Of a stretch of 10,357 bases of DNA, positions 1 to 7,587 are shown one piece after another. This DNA is from CAZQRW01 sp964596115 (lineage in GTDB: Bacteria; Hydrothermota; UBA3072; B12-G15): contig CAZQRW010000056.1 of NCBI GenBank assembly GCA_964596115.1, forward strand, positions 1-10,357, read 5' to 3'. Below the pieces are notes generated by a model. That model saw nothing but the letters and a program-made list of their open reading frames with translations, was not told the origin of the DNA and made no database searches. The position numbers and the translations under genes were made by a program. Positions within the stretch are counted from its first letter, which is position 1; every line of letters starts with the position of its first letter.

Positions 1-140
1 GGTATATACTTTATAAAGGTAAATAAAAGGATTTATAAGGGGATCGTTGTAAGATAAAAAAATATCTGCAGTCATAGAATGTTAAAACTTTAATATAGAG
101 ACCACATATATAAATCTTGTAGAAGTTTGTATAATGGATT

Positions 141-1586
141 TTAGCTTTCTAATATCTTTCCTTCTTCAATAAGTTCCTTTGGATTTTTGGGTGTGATGAA
201 CATATTCTTTTCTTTTGTTAACAGCACCAGACCCTGCTTGCTTTTTCTTGGCTTCCTGACATATCTCAATGGGGTAAAACTCACAGATACCATATTAGAA
301 TGAGTAGCCTTACTGAAGTAGGCTGCAATGGATGCGGCTGTTTCTATATCTTCCTTCCCGGGAGGGACATTTTTGTCAATGAGATAGAGAATTGTATGGG
401 CACCTGGTGCCTCCCTTATATGAAAAAATATATCAAACTTTCTTCCTATTCTGAATGTAACCATCTCATTTCCCCTGGCATTTTTACCTACAAGTATTTT
501 GTTACCCGATTTCAAAATGAACTCCCTATATGGGATTGATTCCTCTATTTTCTTCTTCCCCTTTTTCTTCCCTACTATCTCTACACCCTCCATCCTTTTT
601 TTCAGTTTTTCTATCTTTTTTTTGATTTTCTCAATAATTTTTGTTTTATTTTTTTCCTTCGATTTCATCTTTTTATATAGTCTAAAGTATCCCTCTGCAT
701 TCTCCTTTATAGACTTTGCTGTATCTATAGGAATTTCTACAGGTTCGTCATTAAAACCTATCAGCTTCACAGGATTTACCTTTTTTAATGAATTCTTATA
801 GGTTAATAAAAGATCCCCCCAGTATTTGTATTTATCATAATCTTCTGCCTTTGAGAGAATTTCTATCTCCTTCTTTAGACTCTCTATCTCCTTTTCTATC
901 CTTCTTCTGTATATCTCTTTTTCTTTTTTAGCCCTCTTTTCTTCCTGAAGATGAAAGAATTTTACTATTGCATCGTTCATTGTTTTTGTCTGCTCTGTCT
1001 CTGGAAGTGGAAAGGGTGAAAGGATTTTTTCATTACAACAGGGGGAGAATTCCCTCTCAAGGAATTTATCAAGTTCTTCCTCTCTCAGTTCCTGAAGATA
1101 CCTCACAAAATATGGGGTTAAGCCTGTAATCCTCTTTCCACTTTTGATATTCTCTCTTAACTCTTTGCTTGATTCTTCAAGGATGTTTAGTGCCCTTAAT
1201 GGCTCTGGATTTTTGTATATTCCCCTCTTTCCTTTTAGTGAATCCAGAATTTGATCACCTTTTACAATAATTATATCCCCCCTTCTCCCGAGCATTTCAA
1301 AAACTATTTTATACTCATCCTCAAACTCAACGATGAGAAACCTATCGAGGCCCAATTGTTTTATATCTATTATTCTTTTGCCAGAAAAATGGGTGGTGAA
1401 ATAACCTTCTCCATTTGCTTTACCTATATATATTCTCTGTAGTTCAGGATGAATTTCACCTATGATTCCCTCTTTCCCTGTGTTTATAATGAGTTTATTC
1501 CCATTTATTTCAATATCCCTCACCCTCCCACCAATAAATCCTTTCATTTCTTGCAAGAGGTAATGAATAACGATCCCACTGAACAT
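141..1586 (-). CDS. rqcH: RqcH/NFACT-family ribosome quality control protein
   Basis: The protein belongs to the NFACT family (RqcH/Rqc2/NEMF, formerly annotated fibronectin-binding protein FbpA). In bacteria RqcH binds stalled 50S-peptidyl-tRNA complexes and recruits tRNA-Ala to add C-terminal alanine tails that mark the nascent chain for proteolysis. The NFACT-N domain covers about residues 1-135 and includes the GLDR sequence at 79-82, which carries the DR pair needed for tailing. A helix-hairpin-helix-like stretch follows (about 155-200), then a Lys/Glu-rich coiled coil (about 212-335) and an NFACT-R domain (about 353-470) with VGKNARGN and the FHIREAPGAH motif. At 481 residues it is somewhat shorter than the roughly 570-residue Bacillus protein but has every domain. 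The start is well fixed: a GGGGAGG ribosome site sits about 5 bases upstream inside the end of tatC, and only one base separates the tatC stop from this ATG, so translation is probably coupled. Confidence 0.93.
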   Translation of the reverse strand: MFSGIVIHYLLQEMKGFIGGRVRDIEINGNKLIINTGKEGIIGEIHPELQRIYIGKANGEGYFTTHFSGKRIIDIKQLGLDRFLIVEFEDEYKIVFEMLGRRGDIIIVKGDQILDSLKGKRGIYKNPEPLRALNILEESSKELRENIKSGKRITGLTPYFVRYLQELREEELDKFLEREFSPCCNEKILSPFPLPETEQTKTMNDAIVKFFHLQEEKRAKKEKEIYRRRIEKEIESLKKEIEILSKAEDYDKYKYWGDLLLTYKNSLKKVNPVKLIGFNDEPVEIPIDTAKSIKENAEGYFRLYKKMKSKEKNKTKIIEKIKKKIEKLKKRMEGVEIVGKKKGKKKIEESIPYREFILKSGNKILVGKNARGNEMVTFRIGRKFDIFFHIREAPGAHTILYLIDKNVPPGKEDIETAASIAAYFSKATHSNMVSVSFTPLRYVRKPRKSKQGLVLLTKEKNMFITPKNPKELIEEGKILES

Positions 1587-1587
1587 A

Positions 1588-2289
1588 CTACCTCCCCAGG
1601 AATGAGGTAAGAATACTCACGAAGTAGAGGAAGAAAAGGGGAATACTGACAATAGTCATTGTAACGATATCTATTGTCGGGGTAATTACTGCGGCAAATA
1701 TAAGAATACCTACAATCATATATCTCCACTGTTTCAAAAGGAAACCAGGCGTTACAATCCCCAACTTCGTCAGTATAAAGGTTATAACAGGAAGTTCAAA
1801 GGCAACACCCATACCACCCGATATCCAGAGTATGAGGGAAAAGTATTTTGATATACCTATGATTGGTTCCATATATGGGGTTTTGAACTGCATAAGTACC
1901 CTTATAATAAAGGGGGTAAAAATACTATACCCAATATACGCTCCTCCATAGAATAGAATCCCTCCGGCAAAGAGAAATGTCAATGAATACCTGTGCTCCT
2001 CCTTTGTCAATGCAGGAGAGACAAAAAGCCAAATCTGATGGAGGATAAATGGGATTGCAACAAAAAAACCAAGCACCATCGCCATCTTTATCCTTATAAA
2101 CAATGCCTCCTGAGGAGCAAAGAAGTATGTTTTCCCAATGGGGGAAGTGATATATTTTATAATTTTGTCTGTGAAGGGATAGAGAGCCCCTGAAAAAATA
2201 ACAAAATATACAATGGAGAATATTATTCTCCTCCTCAATTCCTCAAGGTGCTCCCAGAAACTCAATTCCTTTCCTTTCTCTTTCTTCAT
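1588..2289 (-). CDS. tatC: Twin-arginine translocase subunit TatC
   Basis: TatC is the polytopic core of the Tat pathway. It recognises twin-arginine signal peptides and, with TatA, moves folded proteins across the cytoplasmic membrane. The 233-residue length is typical. Family hallmarks are visible in order: the N-terminal cytoplasmic HLEELRRR (14-21), the P-x-E-x-F-type loop before TM2 (FAPQEALF), the FVSPALTKEEHR loop (89-100), which carries the acidic residue matching E. coli E103, the FELP motif (164-167) in TM4, and the late AAVITPTID segment (199-207). Six hydrophobic segments can be counted. No tatA or tatB is in the window. It heads a two-gene unit with rqcH. The ATG is used because the conserved N-terminal amphipathic region begins right after it; the only ribosome-site-like bases (AGGA) lie rather far upstream. 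Confidence 0.96.
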   Translation of the reverse strand: MKKEKGKELSFWEHLEELRRRIIFSIVYFVIFSGALYPFTDKIIKYITSPIGKTYFFAPQEALFIRIKMAMVLGFFVAIPFILHQIWLFVSPALTKEEHRYSLTFLFAGGILFYGGAYIGYSIFTPFIIRVLMQFKTPYMEPIIGISKYFSLILWISGGMGVAFELPVITFILTKLGIVTPGFLLKQWRYMIVGILIFAAVITPTIDIVTMTIVSIPLFFLYFVSILTSFLGR

Positions 2290-2298
2290 TGTGATGAT

Positions 2299-2326
2299 AT
2301 CCTAATATCTGATGATGAGATGTCAA
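2299..2326 (-). promoter_or_regulatory. Possible sigma-70-like promoter of tatC-rqcH
   Basis: A perfect -35 hexamer TTGACA (2321-2326) is followed after 16 bases by TAGGAT (2299-2304), a 4-of-6 match to the -10 consensus. The predicted start would fall only a few bases before the tatC ATG at 2289, giving a very short or leaderless 5' end, so a second promoter inside the accessory region may also contribute. It lies between the last attC-like box and tatC, where a chromosomal promoter would be expected. Confidence 0.35.
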
Positions 2327-2361
2327 GAAAAAAGAAATCTTTCCCACCCCTCGGGTAATCT

Positions 2362-2474
2362 GCCTAATTATCTGGGGATGTGTTCAGTAATAGACAAGTC
2401 AGGCATTTAGGTGAGCCTTTCGGCCTCTCCCAGAATAAACTCGCGAACTGCAAATACGCTGTTAACAGTTAGGC
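2362..2474 (-). other. Degenerate attC-like site closing the array
   Basis: On the minus strand a perfect R'' box GCCTAAC (2474-2468) lies 30 bases after the stop of the broken glycosyltransferase. It is matched 100 bases later by ATTAGGC (2368-2362), which differs from GTTRRRY only at the first G, the base next to the cleavage point. The outer arms TGCCTAA/TTAGGCA pair exactly, but the inner arms pair poorly apart from a small GGCC-GAAA-GGCT hairpin. This is what a decayed terminal attC would look like; a chance inverted repeat is possible. Confidence 0.45.
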
Positions 2475-2504
2475 AAGCAGCATTATGAAATATTGTCTGT
2501 CATT

Positions 2505-3781
2505 TTATTTCACTGTCAGCTCAACAATTATCAAAGGTTCTTTTCTTATTTCAAAGTCAAATATTTGGTTAGGCCTTACGGGTCGATTTTGCCCTGCTGG
2601 CTGTTTGACTCTGGGGCTCTGGGAGCTTCTTTGTGCCCTACTGGGAAACATAGGTTTTAAAACTGGAAGATTGGATATGTCAATGGAAGTCATTTTATCA
2701 ATATTGAATCTATCACCAATTAATTTGTTTACCATTTCAATTTCACTTCTGTATGCAATCAGGAAAATCTTTTTAGCTGACCATTGGTTTAAATCTTTGA
2801 TAAATTGGTTCTTAAAATCGTTTCCGCTCAATGGGTTGTAAACTTTTGATGCATATTCATTTCTCATTGGTTTCGTTGGCATTTTGCCTGTCAGAGCACC
2901 TGCTTTTGAAAGTATTGAAATGTCAATAAGTTTCCATTTGTCATATACATCAAGGTTTTGACAAATTCCTTCAAAGGTGATAATAATGCTCCCATCTGCT
3001 ATATCCCTTTCAATAGTTTTTGTTATATTTGATATAGCGCTATTCCGTACATACAAAGGCCTGACAGCCCGTAAGGAACCAGACACTCCCCAGGGTAATG
3101 AAACAAGAAGAGCTATTGATAAAAAAGCAATTTGATATTTTTTCTTTAACTGACTGATAAAGTAAACTGCTACCAGGGTGTAAATTGGAAAAGTCGGCAA
3201 TAAAAATCGCATTGTTTCTGGGTCAGGCGACCAGAAATAACCCATATAAGTGAATGTCAATAAACTTACAGATGATAGAAAATAAACAGCAATCCCAAAA
3301 GGAAAAAGAAAATCAATGAAGTATGCGAATCGCCAAATAAGGCGTGTTCATTGTAGAAAGGGTTAATTGCAAGGAAAAATGTTGCTGCCAAAGCCCAATT
3401 ATTTGAAAGCCAATTTTTACTTAGAAAGAAAAAAATCAACAAACCGATTGACGCCAATATCAAGTTTATCAAGAAAGTCGGATTTGCTCCAAACAGTTTA
3501 TAAATGATAGCTATTAGAAAGGGGAATCCCGGTGGGAAAGTGGTAAAATATTTCTGTCCATCCTGGCTATGCCAATGGGGCCCAATGTATTGAAGGTTGT
3601 TTTGAGGTGTAAAATAAGAATGACCGTACTTCGCAATTAACTTTCCCTGTGTAAAATATCCCTGTGCATCGGGCGTTGAAATAGCAGGGGAGAAAAAATA
3701 AAGCAAAAAAATAAAATGAAATATACATAGTGCCAATGTGATTATTATAGGAATAGGACTGAAAAAATTCTCGGTTCTCAT
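2505..3781 (-). pseudogene. Broken GT39-like membrane glycosyltransferase
   Basis: Two frames carry the two ends of one polytopic GT-C-type glycosyltransferase (PMT/ArnT-like, family GT39), enzymes that use polyprenyl-phosphate sugars outside the membrane. The 5' part (3781-3266, 171 residues) has TM1, the early Asp in STPDAQGY (residue 38), the FPPGFP motif (82-87) and a GDSH motif (150-153), about five membrane segments in all. The 3' part (stop at 2505) is in another frame and open from about 3347. It has the YFWSPDPETMRFLLP segment typical of the late loop and helix of these enzymes, more TM segments and a soluble C-terminal tail ending in a Pro/Arg/Gln-rich stretch. Together they give about 420-440 residues against a usual 500-600, so an internal deletion of several helices plus a frame change is more likely than a single-base slip. 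The start has a strong AAGGAG site. It fills the last cassette of the array. Confidence 0.75.
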
Positions 3782-3835
3782 TTTTCTCCTTCTGTTATTG
3801 ATCTATTTTTTTATCTTAAGCTCAACTTGCCTTTC

Positions 3836-3928
3836 AAATAACGTTTCAGAAATATATGACGTTGGTTGAGGAATGAATCCAATGTGGCGTAGCCCGTAGC
3901 GAAGCGGAGCATATATTTCTTGTTGGGT
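3836..3928 (-). other. attC recombination site (HXXEE cassette)
   Basis: Minus strand: the R'' box ACCCAAC (3928-3922) matches RYYYAAC exactly. It is followed by the arm AGAAATATATG (3920-3910), a GC-rich loop reading CTTCGCTACGGGCTACGCC, the exactly complementary arm CATATATTTCT (3858-3848), a GAAAC spacer and the R' box GTTATTT (3842-3836). The length of 93 bases, the unequal short spacers between arms and boxes and the single-strand hairpin potential all fit attC. R' is imperfect against GTTRRRY but equals the complement of the R'' box of the neighbouring site at 4734-4740. Confidence 0.85.
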
Positions 3929-4008
3929 GATGTAATACGGTTATGATAATTATAAAATTTCTTCATTTTCAATCATTCCCTCCAGATTCCATCTTTGACT
4001 ATTTTATT

Positions 4009-4614
4009 TTACTGTATGTTTTTTATATACCTTTTAAAAACAATTACGCCCATTATAGGGAGAACTAAATTTGCACCTAGTCCAATTGCACAATGAATAT
4101 TTATAATAAGAGAGTTTATTATCTTATTACTATAGAGGTAATAAATAGTCCAGGTACTCACAGGAATATTAAGAATAAGGCTGACAATCATTCCAGGGTT
4201 ATATATTTTTTTAGCTTTCATACCTAATAAAATATGAGATACTCCAGCAAAGAAAGAAAAGTACGGAATCCAGATTCCAATATCATAATTGTATAATGTT
4301 AGAATGCCAAAAAGTGGCAATAATATCCAAATGTATATAATATTAACAAAAAATATGAATTTTTCATTAAGGGGATTGGTATTTGATTCAACTTTGAAAA
4401 TTTTTCTGTTGAAAAATATCTCGAATCCCCCAGGAAAGACATATTCCTCTGTTTCATGCAGCATATATATAGGTGTCTGTAAAAGAATTAAAAAAACTAT
4501 AAAATTTTTCTCCTTTACAAATACAAACAGAAAAACTAACAGAAAAAAAGAAACCACTAAGCCGGTTTTAGCCCAATCTCTTCTTAACCAATTATAATAA
4601 TCGGAAATTTTCAT
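4009..4614 (-). CDS. HXXEE-family integral membrane protein
   Basis: This 201-residue hydrophobic protein matches the HXXEE family, membrane proteins of unknown biochemical role named for their His-x-x-Glu-Glu motif. Here the motif is HETEE (53-57) at the end of the second helix. A second family feature follows: a His at 127 and an Asn-Pro-Gly (139-141) around helix 4, matching the family's H...Y.PG pattern. About six membrane segments are visible (18-33, 38-52, 87-105, 112-130, 142-160, 168-193). The His and acidic residues suggest a metal site, but no reaction is established. The ATG at 4614 is preferred over an upstream TTG at 4641 because a GGAAGAG ribosome site lies 6 bases before it. 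The gene starts about 45 bases after the core box of one attC and is followed by another, so it is the only gene of its cassette. Confidence 0.85.
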   Translation of the reverse strand: MKISDYYNWLRRDWAKTGLVVSFFLLVFLFVFVKEKNFIVFLILLQTPIYMLHETEEYVFPGGFEIFFNRKIFKVESNTNPLNEKFIFFVNIIYIWILLPLFGILTLYNYDIGIWIPYFSFFAGVSHILLGMKAKKIYNPGMIVSLILNIPVSTWTIYYLYSNKIINSLIINIHCAIGLGANLVLPIMGVIVFKRYIKNIQ

Positions 4615-4658
4615 TTTTTCTCTTCCTTTATTTTTATCCAAATTTTGAGCATTATATC

Positions 4659-4740
4659 ACCTAACGATTTCAGCATATACGAAGTTCCGGCGTAACCGAA
4701 ATTTGGGCAAATGAGGTGAGCCGTATATGCTGTGTTATTT
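4659..4740 (-). other. attC recombination site (restriction-modification cassette)
   Basis: Minus strand: R'' AAATAAC (4740-4734) lies about 40 bases after the endonuclease stop. Next come the arm CAGCATATACG (4732-4722), an asymmetric middle, the fully complementary arm CGTATATGCTG (4681-4671), an AAATC spacer and a perfect R' box GTTAGGT (4665-4659). It is 82 bases long. The plan (AAC, 1-2 bases, 11-bp arm; arm, 5-base spacer, GTT) is the same as at 3836-3928 although the arm sequences differ, which is the behaviour of attC sites, conserved in structure more than in sequence. Confidence 0.88.
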
Positions 4741-4779
4741 GTTGTTGCAGGCATTTTCACTATTAATCCTATTACTTTA

Positions 4780-5553
4780 TTACTTGAATTTTGAAAAATA
4801 CGCATCAATTTCCGGTCTTAATTCTATACCTACTTTTTCAAAACAATTTAATAATTCTTCATAGGCACCGTCATTCCCAAGAAAGTCCCACAACTCTTTT
4901 CCGACTTTTAACTCATTATTCAAATCTAACATACCTTTCAATGTCCATCTTTCATAAGGTTTTGGTTCATATGGATTGTAGGGTATACCAATATATGAAT
5001 TTACCTTTGCATTTGGATTTTTCGCTAAGAAAATTGCTACCCATTCTAACAATGTCCTTTTGAAATCTTTAAAATTGCTGATATTTGGTTTTGCTGTTTT
5101 CAAGTCAAATAAATGGACTGTTCCATCCGCACTTTGAACAAACAAATCCACTTTTACAGTTTTTGATTTGTTCATTGTGCCTTTGTTGCAAACTTTTCTT
5201 ATCCTTTCGATTTCTTCCGTCTTATTTGGATTTTTTCCCATTGTAAGTTCATTCATAATATGTTGAATTTCAGATTGGGCTTGTTCACTAATAGTATCAC
5301 CAACCACATACTGTTTTTGTGCAAATTTAAAGTTCAAACTTGCCAAAGTTTCTGCAACAGGTTCAAAAATAGATGTACCAAAGGTAGTATTTAATGAATG
5401 GATAAAGGAAAATAATGCCATTCTATCACGACCAAGTAAACGATAATGAAAAGGCATATGACTCGTTTCTGGCTTATAGTCTCTAAACTTTTTCCGTAGG
5501 CTATCTTTAATAGTATTCTCGATTAATTTTATTTGTTCTTTTGTAAGTGGCAT
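4780..5553 (-). CDS. TdeIII-family type II restriction endonuclease
   Basis: The 257-residue protein closely resembles the TdeIII family of type II endonucleases, whose namesake from Treponema denticola cuts GGNCC. Recognisable segments are MPFHYRLLGRDRMALFSFIHSLN (from residue 33), FEPVAETLA (63-71), a PD-(D/E)xK-type core with D136 in KVDLFV and D150-L-K152 in LFDLKTAKPN, then the FKRTLLEWVA helix (164-173), the PYNPYEPKPYERW block (191-203) and the conserved end VGIELRPEIDAYFSKF. Length is normal and the frame intact. A ribosome site AAGGAAAG precedes the ATG. One base separates it from the stop of the upstream methyltransferase, so the methylase is made first, the usual safe order. The GGNCC specificity is inferred from the family, not shown here. 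Confidence 0.88.
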   Translation of the reverse strand: MPLTKEQIKLIENTIKDSLRKKFRDYKPETSHMPFHYRLLGRDRMALFSFIHSLNTTFGTSIFEPVAETLASLNFKFAQKQYVVGDTISEQAQSEIQHIMNELTMGKNPNKTEEIERIRKVCNKGTMNKSKTVKVDLFVQSADGTVHLFDLKTAKPNISNFKDFKRTLLEWVAIFLAKNPNAKVNSYIGIPYNPYEPKPYERWTLKGMLDLNNELKVGKELWDFLGNDGAYEELLNCFEKVGIELRPEIDAYFSKFK

Positions 5554-5554
5554 T

Positions 5555-7162
5555 TTATCTTTCCTTTAAATGAAATATTATTTCTGCATAGGCATTAGAT
5601 CTATCTTTCTCCACTCTATTCAACACAGGACGCTTAAATCGATTAACAATTTTCATATCTGATAACTGTGCAATATCAGGATAAAGATTAAATTTGTCAT
5701 TGGCTACTAAAAAGATATCATAATCTTTTTGAAGATATTTTTTACAATTTCTTAAAGATTCCGCTATACCTTTAACATAGGCATCCCTTGCTTCTTTCCC
5801 CTGACCTTTAAAGCGTGGCCCGATTTCTAATTCATCCTTTCGAGGAAATCCAAATATTTCATATGCATAAGCATGCTGTTCGTGATAATCAATAAGTCCG
5901 ACATAAGGGGGACTTGAGAAAATACCTTTAATCTTTTGTTCCAGCAAAATTTTAGCAAACTCTGAATTTCTTTTTTTGATTTCGTTATAAATATCTATCG
6001 TTCTGCTATCCCCTGTCAAACAGATTTGAAACGTTTCGGTTCGTAATCTATCGAACTCTTTAAGGCGATTTAATGTGTCTATAGTATATCTTTGCCACCA
6101 CCCTTTAATGGAAAAAATCGGTTTGCATATTTTACCGTGTTTCTTACAGTAATATGTAGTTGTAACAGGCTCTTTTAAGGTTGCTAAATCAGCATGAGTA
6201 GTTGCTCTGCAAGAGCGAACGGTTCTGCTCAAGATTATTGCTAATATTTTCTTAATATCCTTATTATCAATTTGTTTTATTTCGTTAAAAACAAAATCGA
6301 TTTCTTCTCTCACTGGAAATAAGAACCATTTATCTAAAAAAGAATTATTTTTGTCTTGTTTAATTTTGATTTTATATTTTTCTACTAAACTGTAGTAAAT
6401 CTTTAAAAATTCCTTTTCTTTTTCAATACCATATTCCTTTTCTTTGATTTCGCCTTTTCTTACCTTTCTTTTATATTCTGGCGAAGGAAAATACTTGTGG
6501 TTAAATTTTGCAAGTTCTGAAAGTAAATGTTCTTCAAAAGCAATATTATTTTTTGTTTTCTGAAAATTTTCCAACTTTAATGTGATTTCCTGAACAACCT
6601 CTCTTATCTCTGAGATATTATGCCTTTCAACTTTAACATTACTAATCATTGCATTAAACGCAGAAATATCTATACCAATGGCATGCATTCCCAATTCATT
6701 TGCTTGAACTAATGTTGTTCCACTTCCACAGAATGGATCCAACACAATATCACCTTTATTAAAATATATTTTTTGTTTGAATTCGTCGGTATGAGAATCA
6801 AGAAAATATTCTACTAACTGAGGGATAAATTTACCTTTGTACGGATGCAACCTATGGACGTGCTTGGTCCTTTCTGATTCTTTGTATTCTACAAAAGACA
6901 AATGCCAATTTAGGTCTTCACCTAATTTCTTTTTCCACTGTTTCTCTTGTGTCTCTAAAGAGTCATAATATTCTTTTAATTCTTCAATATTTATCAAGGG
7001 GTTTCCATTGCTTCCATACTTTCTTATTCTTCCATATTGTAGCAAATACGAAATATTAGAAATAGTAACTTTACGATTTAGGTATTGCGAAGCCCAAACA
7101 CTTGCTTCTCTTAAATTGATTAATTTCCTTTCTTCTTTCTCAAAAAATGTTAGTTGGTTCAT
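5555..7162 (-). CDS. DNA methyltransferase of the TdeIII-like system (amino-methylase type)
   Basis: This 535-residue protein is a site-specific DNA methyltransferase that should protect host sites from the adjacent endonuclease. From the N-terminus: a helix-turn-helix-like segment (about 16-66, VTISNISYLLQYGRIRKYG), the RLHPYKGKFIPQ segment (104-115) that precedes motif I in such enzymes, the AdoMet-binding motif DPFCGSGTT (142-150) with GIDIS (163-167), a long target-recognition region (about 180-400) containing CKKHGKIC, then the catalytic motif SSPPY (416-420) followed by GLIDYHEQHAYAYEIFG. SPPY-type motifs are typical of exocyclic-amine (N4-cytosine or N6-adenine) methylases. Motif I well before the catalytic motif resembles the alpha/gamma order, not the beta order. 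It is intact, has a weak AAGGT site near the start, and begins 6 bases after a 49-codon ORF. The HTH might bind its own promoter. Confidence 0.88.
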   Translation of the reverse strand: MNQLTFFEKEERKLINLREASVWASQYLNRKVTISNISYLLQYGRIRKYGSNGNPLINIEELKEYYDSLETQEKQWKKKLGEDLNWHLSFVEYKESERTKHVHRLHPYKGKFIPQLVEYFLDSHTDEFKQKIYFNKGDIVLDPFCGSGTTLVQANELGMHAIGIDISAFNAMISNVKVERHNISEIREVVQEITLKLENFQKTKNNIAFEEHLLSELAKFNHKYFPSPEYKRKVRKGEIKEKEYGIEKEKEFLKIYYSLVEKYKIKIKQDKNNSFLDKWFLFPVREEIDFVFNEIKQIDNKDIKKILAIILSRTVRSCRATTHADLATLKEPVTTTYYCKKHGKICKPIFSIKGWWQRYTIDTLNRLKEFDRLRTETFQICLTGDSRTIDIYNEIKKRNSEFAKILLEQKIKGIFSSPPYVGLIDYHEQHAYAYEIFGFPRKDELEIGPRFKGQGKEARDAYVKGIAESLRNCKKYLQKDYDIFLVANDKFNLYPDIAQLSDMKIVNRFKRPVLNRVEKDRSNAYAEIIFHLKER

Positions 7163-7168
7163 ATCTGA

Positions 7169-7318
7169 TTACCTTCGATTAATTTTTATATATAACATAC
7201 CTTGAGATTTGCTTTTTCCCCTGCACGCAATGGCAAATAAGTCTGGATCCGAACCAAGTTCGTATATACCGAATCTGGCTGAAGTACCCAAAACACCTTC
7301 TTTAACAATTTTTGTCAC
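7169..7318 (-). CDS. Small 49-residue protein of unknown function before the methylase
   Basis: I do not recognise this protein. The ORF starts at GTG (7318) with a GGGGAG ribosome-site-like sequence about 8 bases upstream inside the end of the recombinase relic, and stops (TAA, 7169-7171) 6 bases before the methyltransferase ATG. The sequence has a protein-like composition (ARFGIYELGSDPDLFAIACRGK in the middle, IKINRR at the end). It is too short for a complete HTH controller protein. It could be a leader that couples translation to the methylase, or the surviving 3' end of a longer gene. The tight spacing and open frame are seen; function is unknown. Confidence 0.45.
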   Translation of the reverse strand: MTKIVKEGVLGTSARFGIYELGSDPDLFAIACRGKSKSQGMLYIKINRR

Positions 7319-7526
7319 TCACCACTCCCCTTTTGAGGTTTAAAGTATCTAATGGACTCTTTATTCTGCCTATACTTTTAGTGCTTACATGGGTATAAAT
7401 CTCGGTCGTTTTTGAACTCTTATGTTTCACCACAATTCTTAGCTCGGGGATATTTTCTTCCCTTTTTACCTGTAGGAGTTTATAATCGTTTAACATTACA
7501 TAATAATTTATAACAAAGGGGAACAA
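7302..7526 (-). pseudogene. Tyrosine recombinase relic (C-terminal end)
   Basis: Only the tail of a tyrosine recombinase/integrase survives. It has HKSSKTTEIYTHVSTKS, where the final Tyr is the nucleophile and the first His matches the G-H catalytic His of box II, followed by IKSPLDTLNL. Intact enzymes have about 300-400 residues; this ORF has at most 74. The residues before HKSS (PELRIVV) look like a compressed D-I-R-x-I-Q-x-L-L-G-H, so even this segment has a small deletion, and the Arg/Lys/His of box I and the core are gone. The listed start is a TTG overlapping a promoter; the ATG at 7493 is more likely if it is translated. It resembles XerC/D-like or integron-type recombinases; the family cannot be fixed from the tail. 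It lies between the broken 80-codon gene and the restriction system. Confidence 0.75.
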
Positions 7527-7533
7527 AAGTCAA
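7507..7533 (-). promoter_or_regulatory. Sigma-70-like promoter ahead of recombinase relic and restriction system
   Basis: TTGACT (7528-7533) is followed after 15 bases by TATAAA (7507-7512); with a 17-base spacer the -10 would be TAAATT. A very AT-rich stretch lies upstream. It reads toward the recombinase relic, the 49-codon ORF and the methyltransferase-endonuclease pair with no obvious terminator in between, so it is the best visible promoter for the restriction system. Confidence 0.5.
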
Positions 7534-7587
7534 ATCTATTTTTATTAAATTTTCTTTGCTTTTTTCTTGTACGGATAAGGTAGAAAG

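Noticed and set aside
2485..2841. 118-codon plus-strand ORF
   Set aside because: It is antisense to the C-terminal half of the glycosyltransferase relic, whose minus-strand sequence has clear family motifs.
4611..4808. 65-codon minus-strand ORF overlapping the endonuclease end and the attC
   Set aside because: It runs through the attC in a different frame from both real genes, has no ribosome site and no recognisable sequence.
7169..7300. attC site before the methylase
   Set aside because: There are several short inverted repeats (TCTGGATCCGA region, ATTTGC/GCAAAT), but no paired RYYYAAC and GTTRRRY boxes, and the stretch is an open reading frame.
7302..7526. Active integrase for the array
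   Set aside because: Only the tail with the Tyr nucleophile is present; the Arg and other catalytic boxes are absent.
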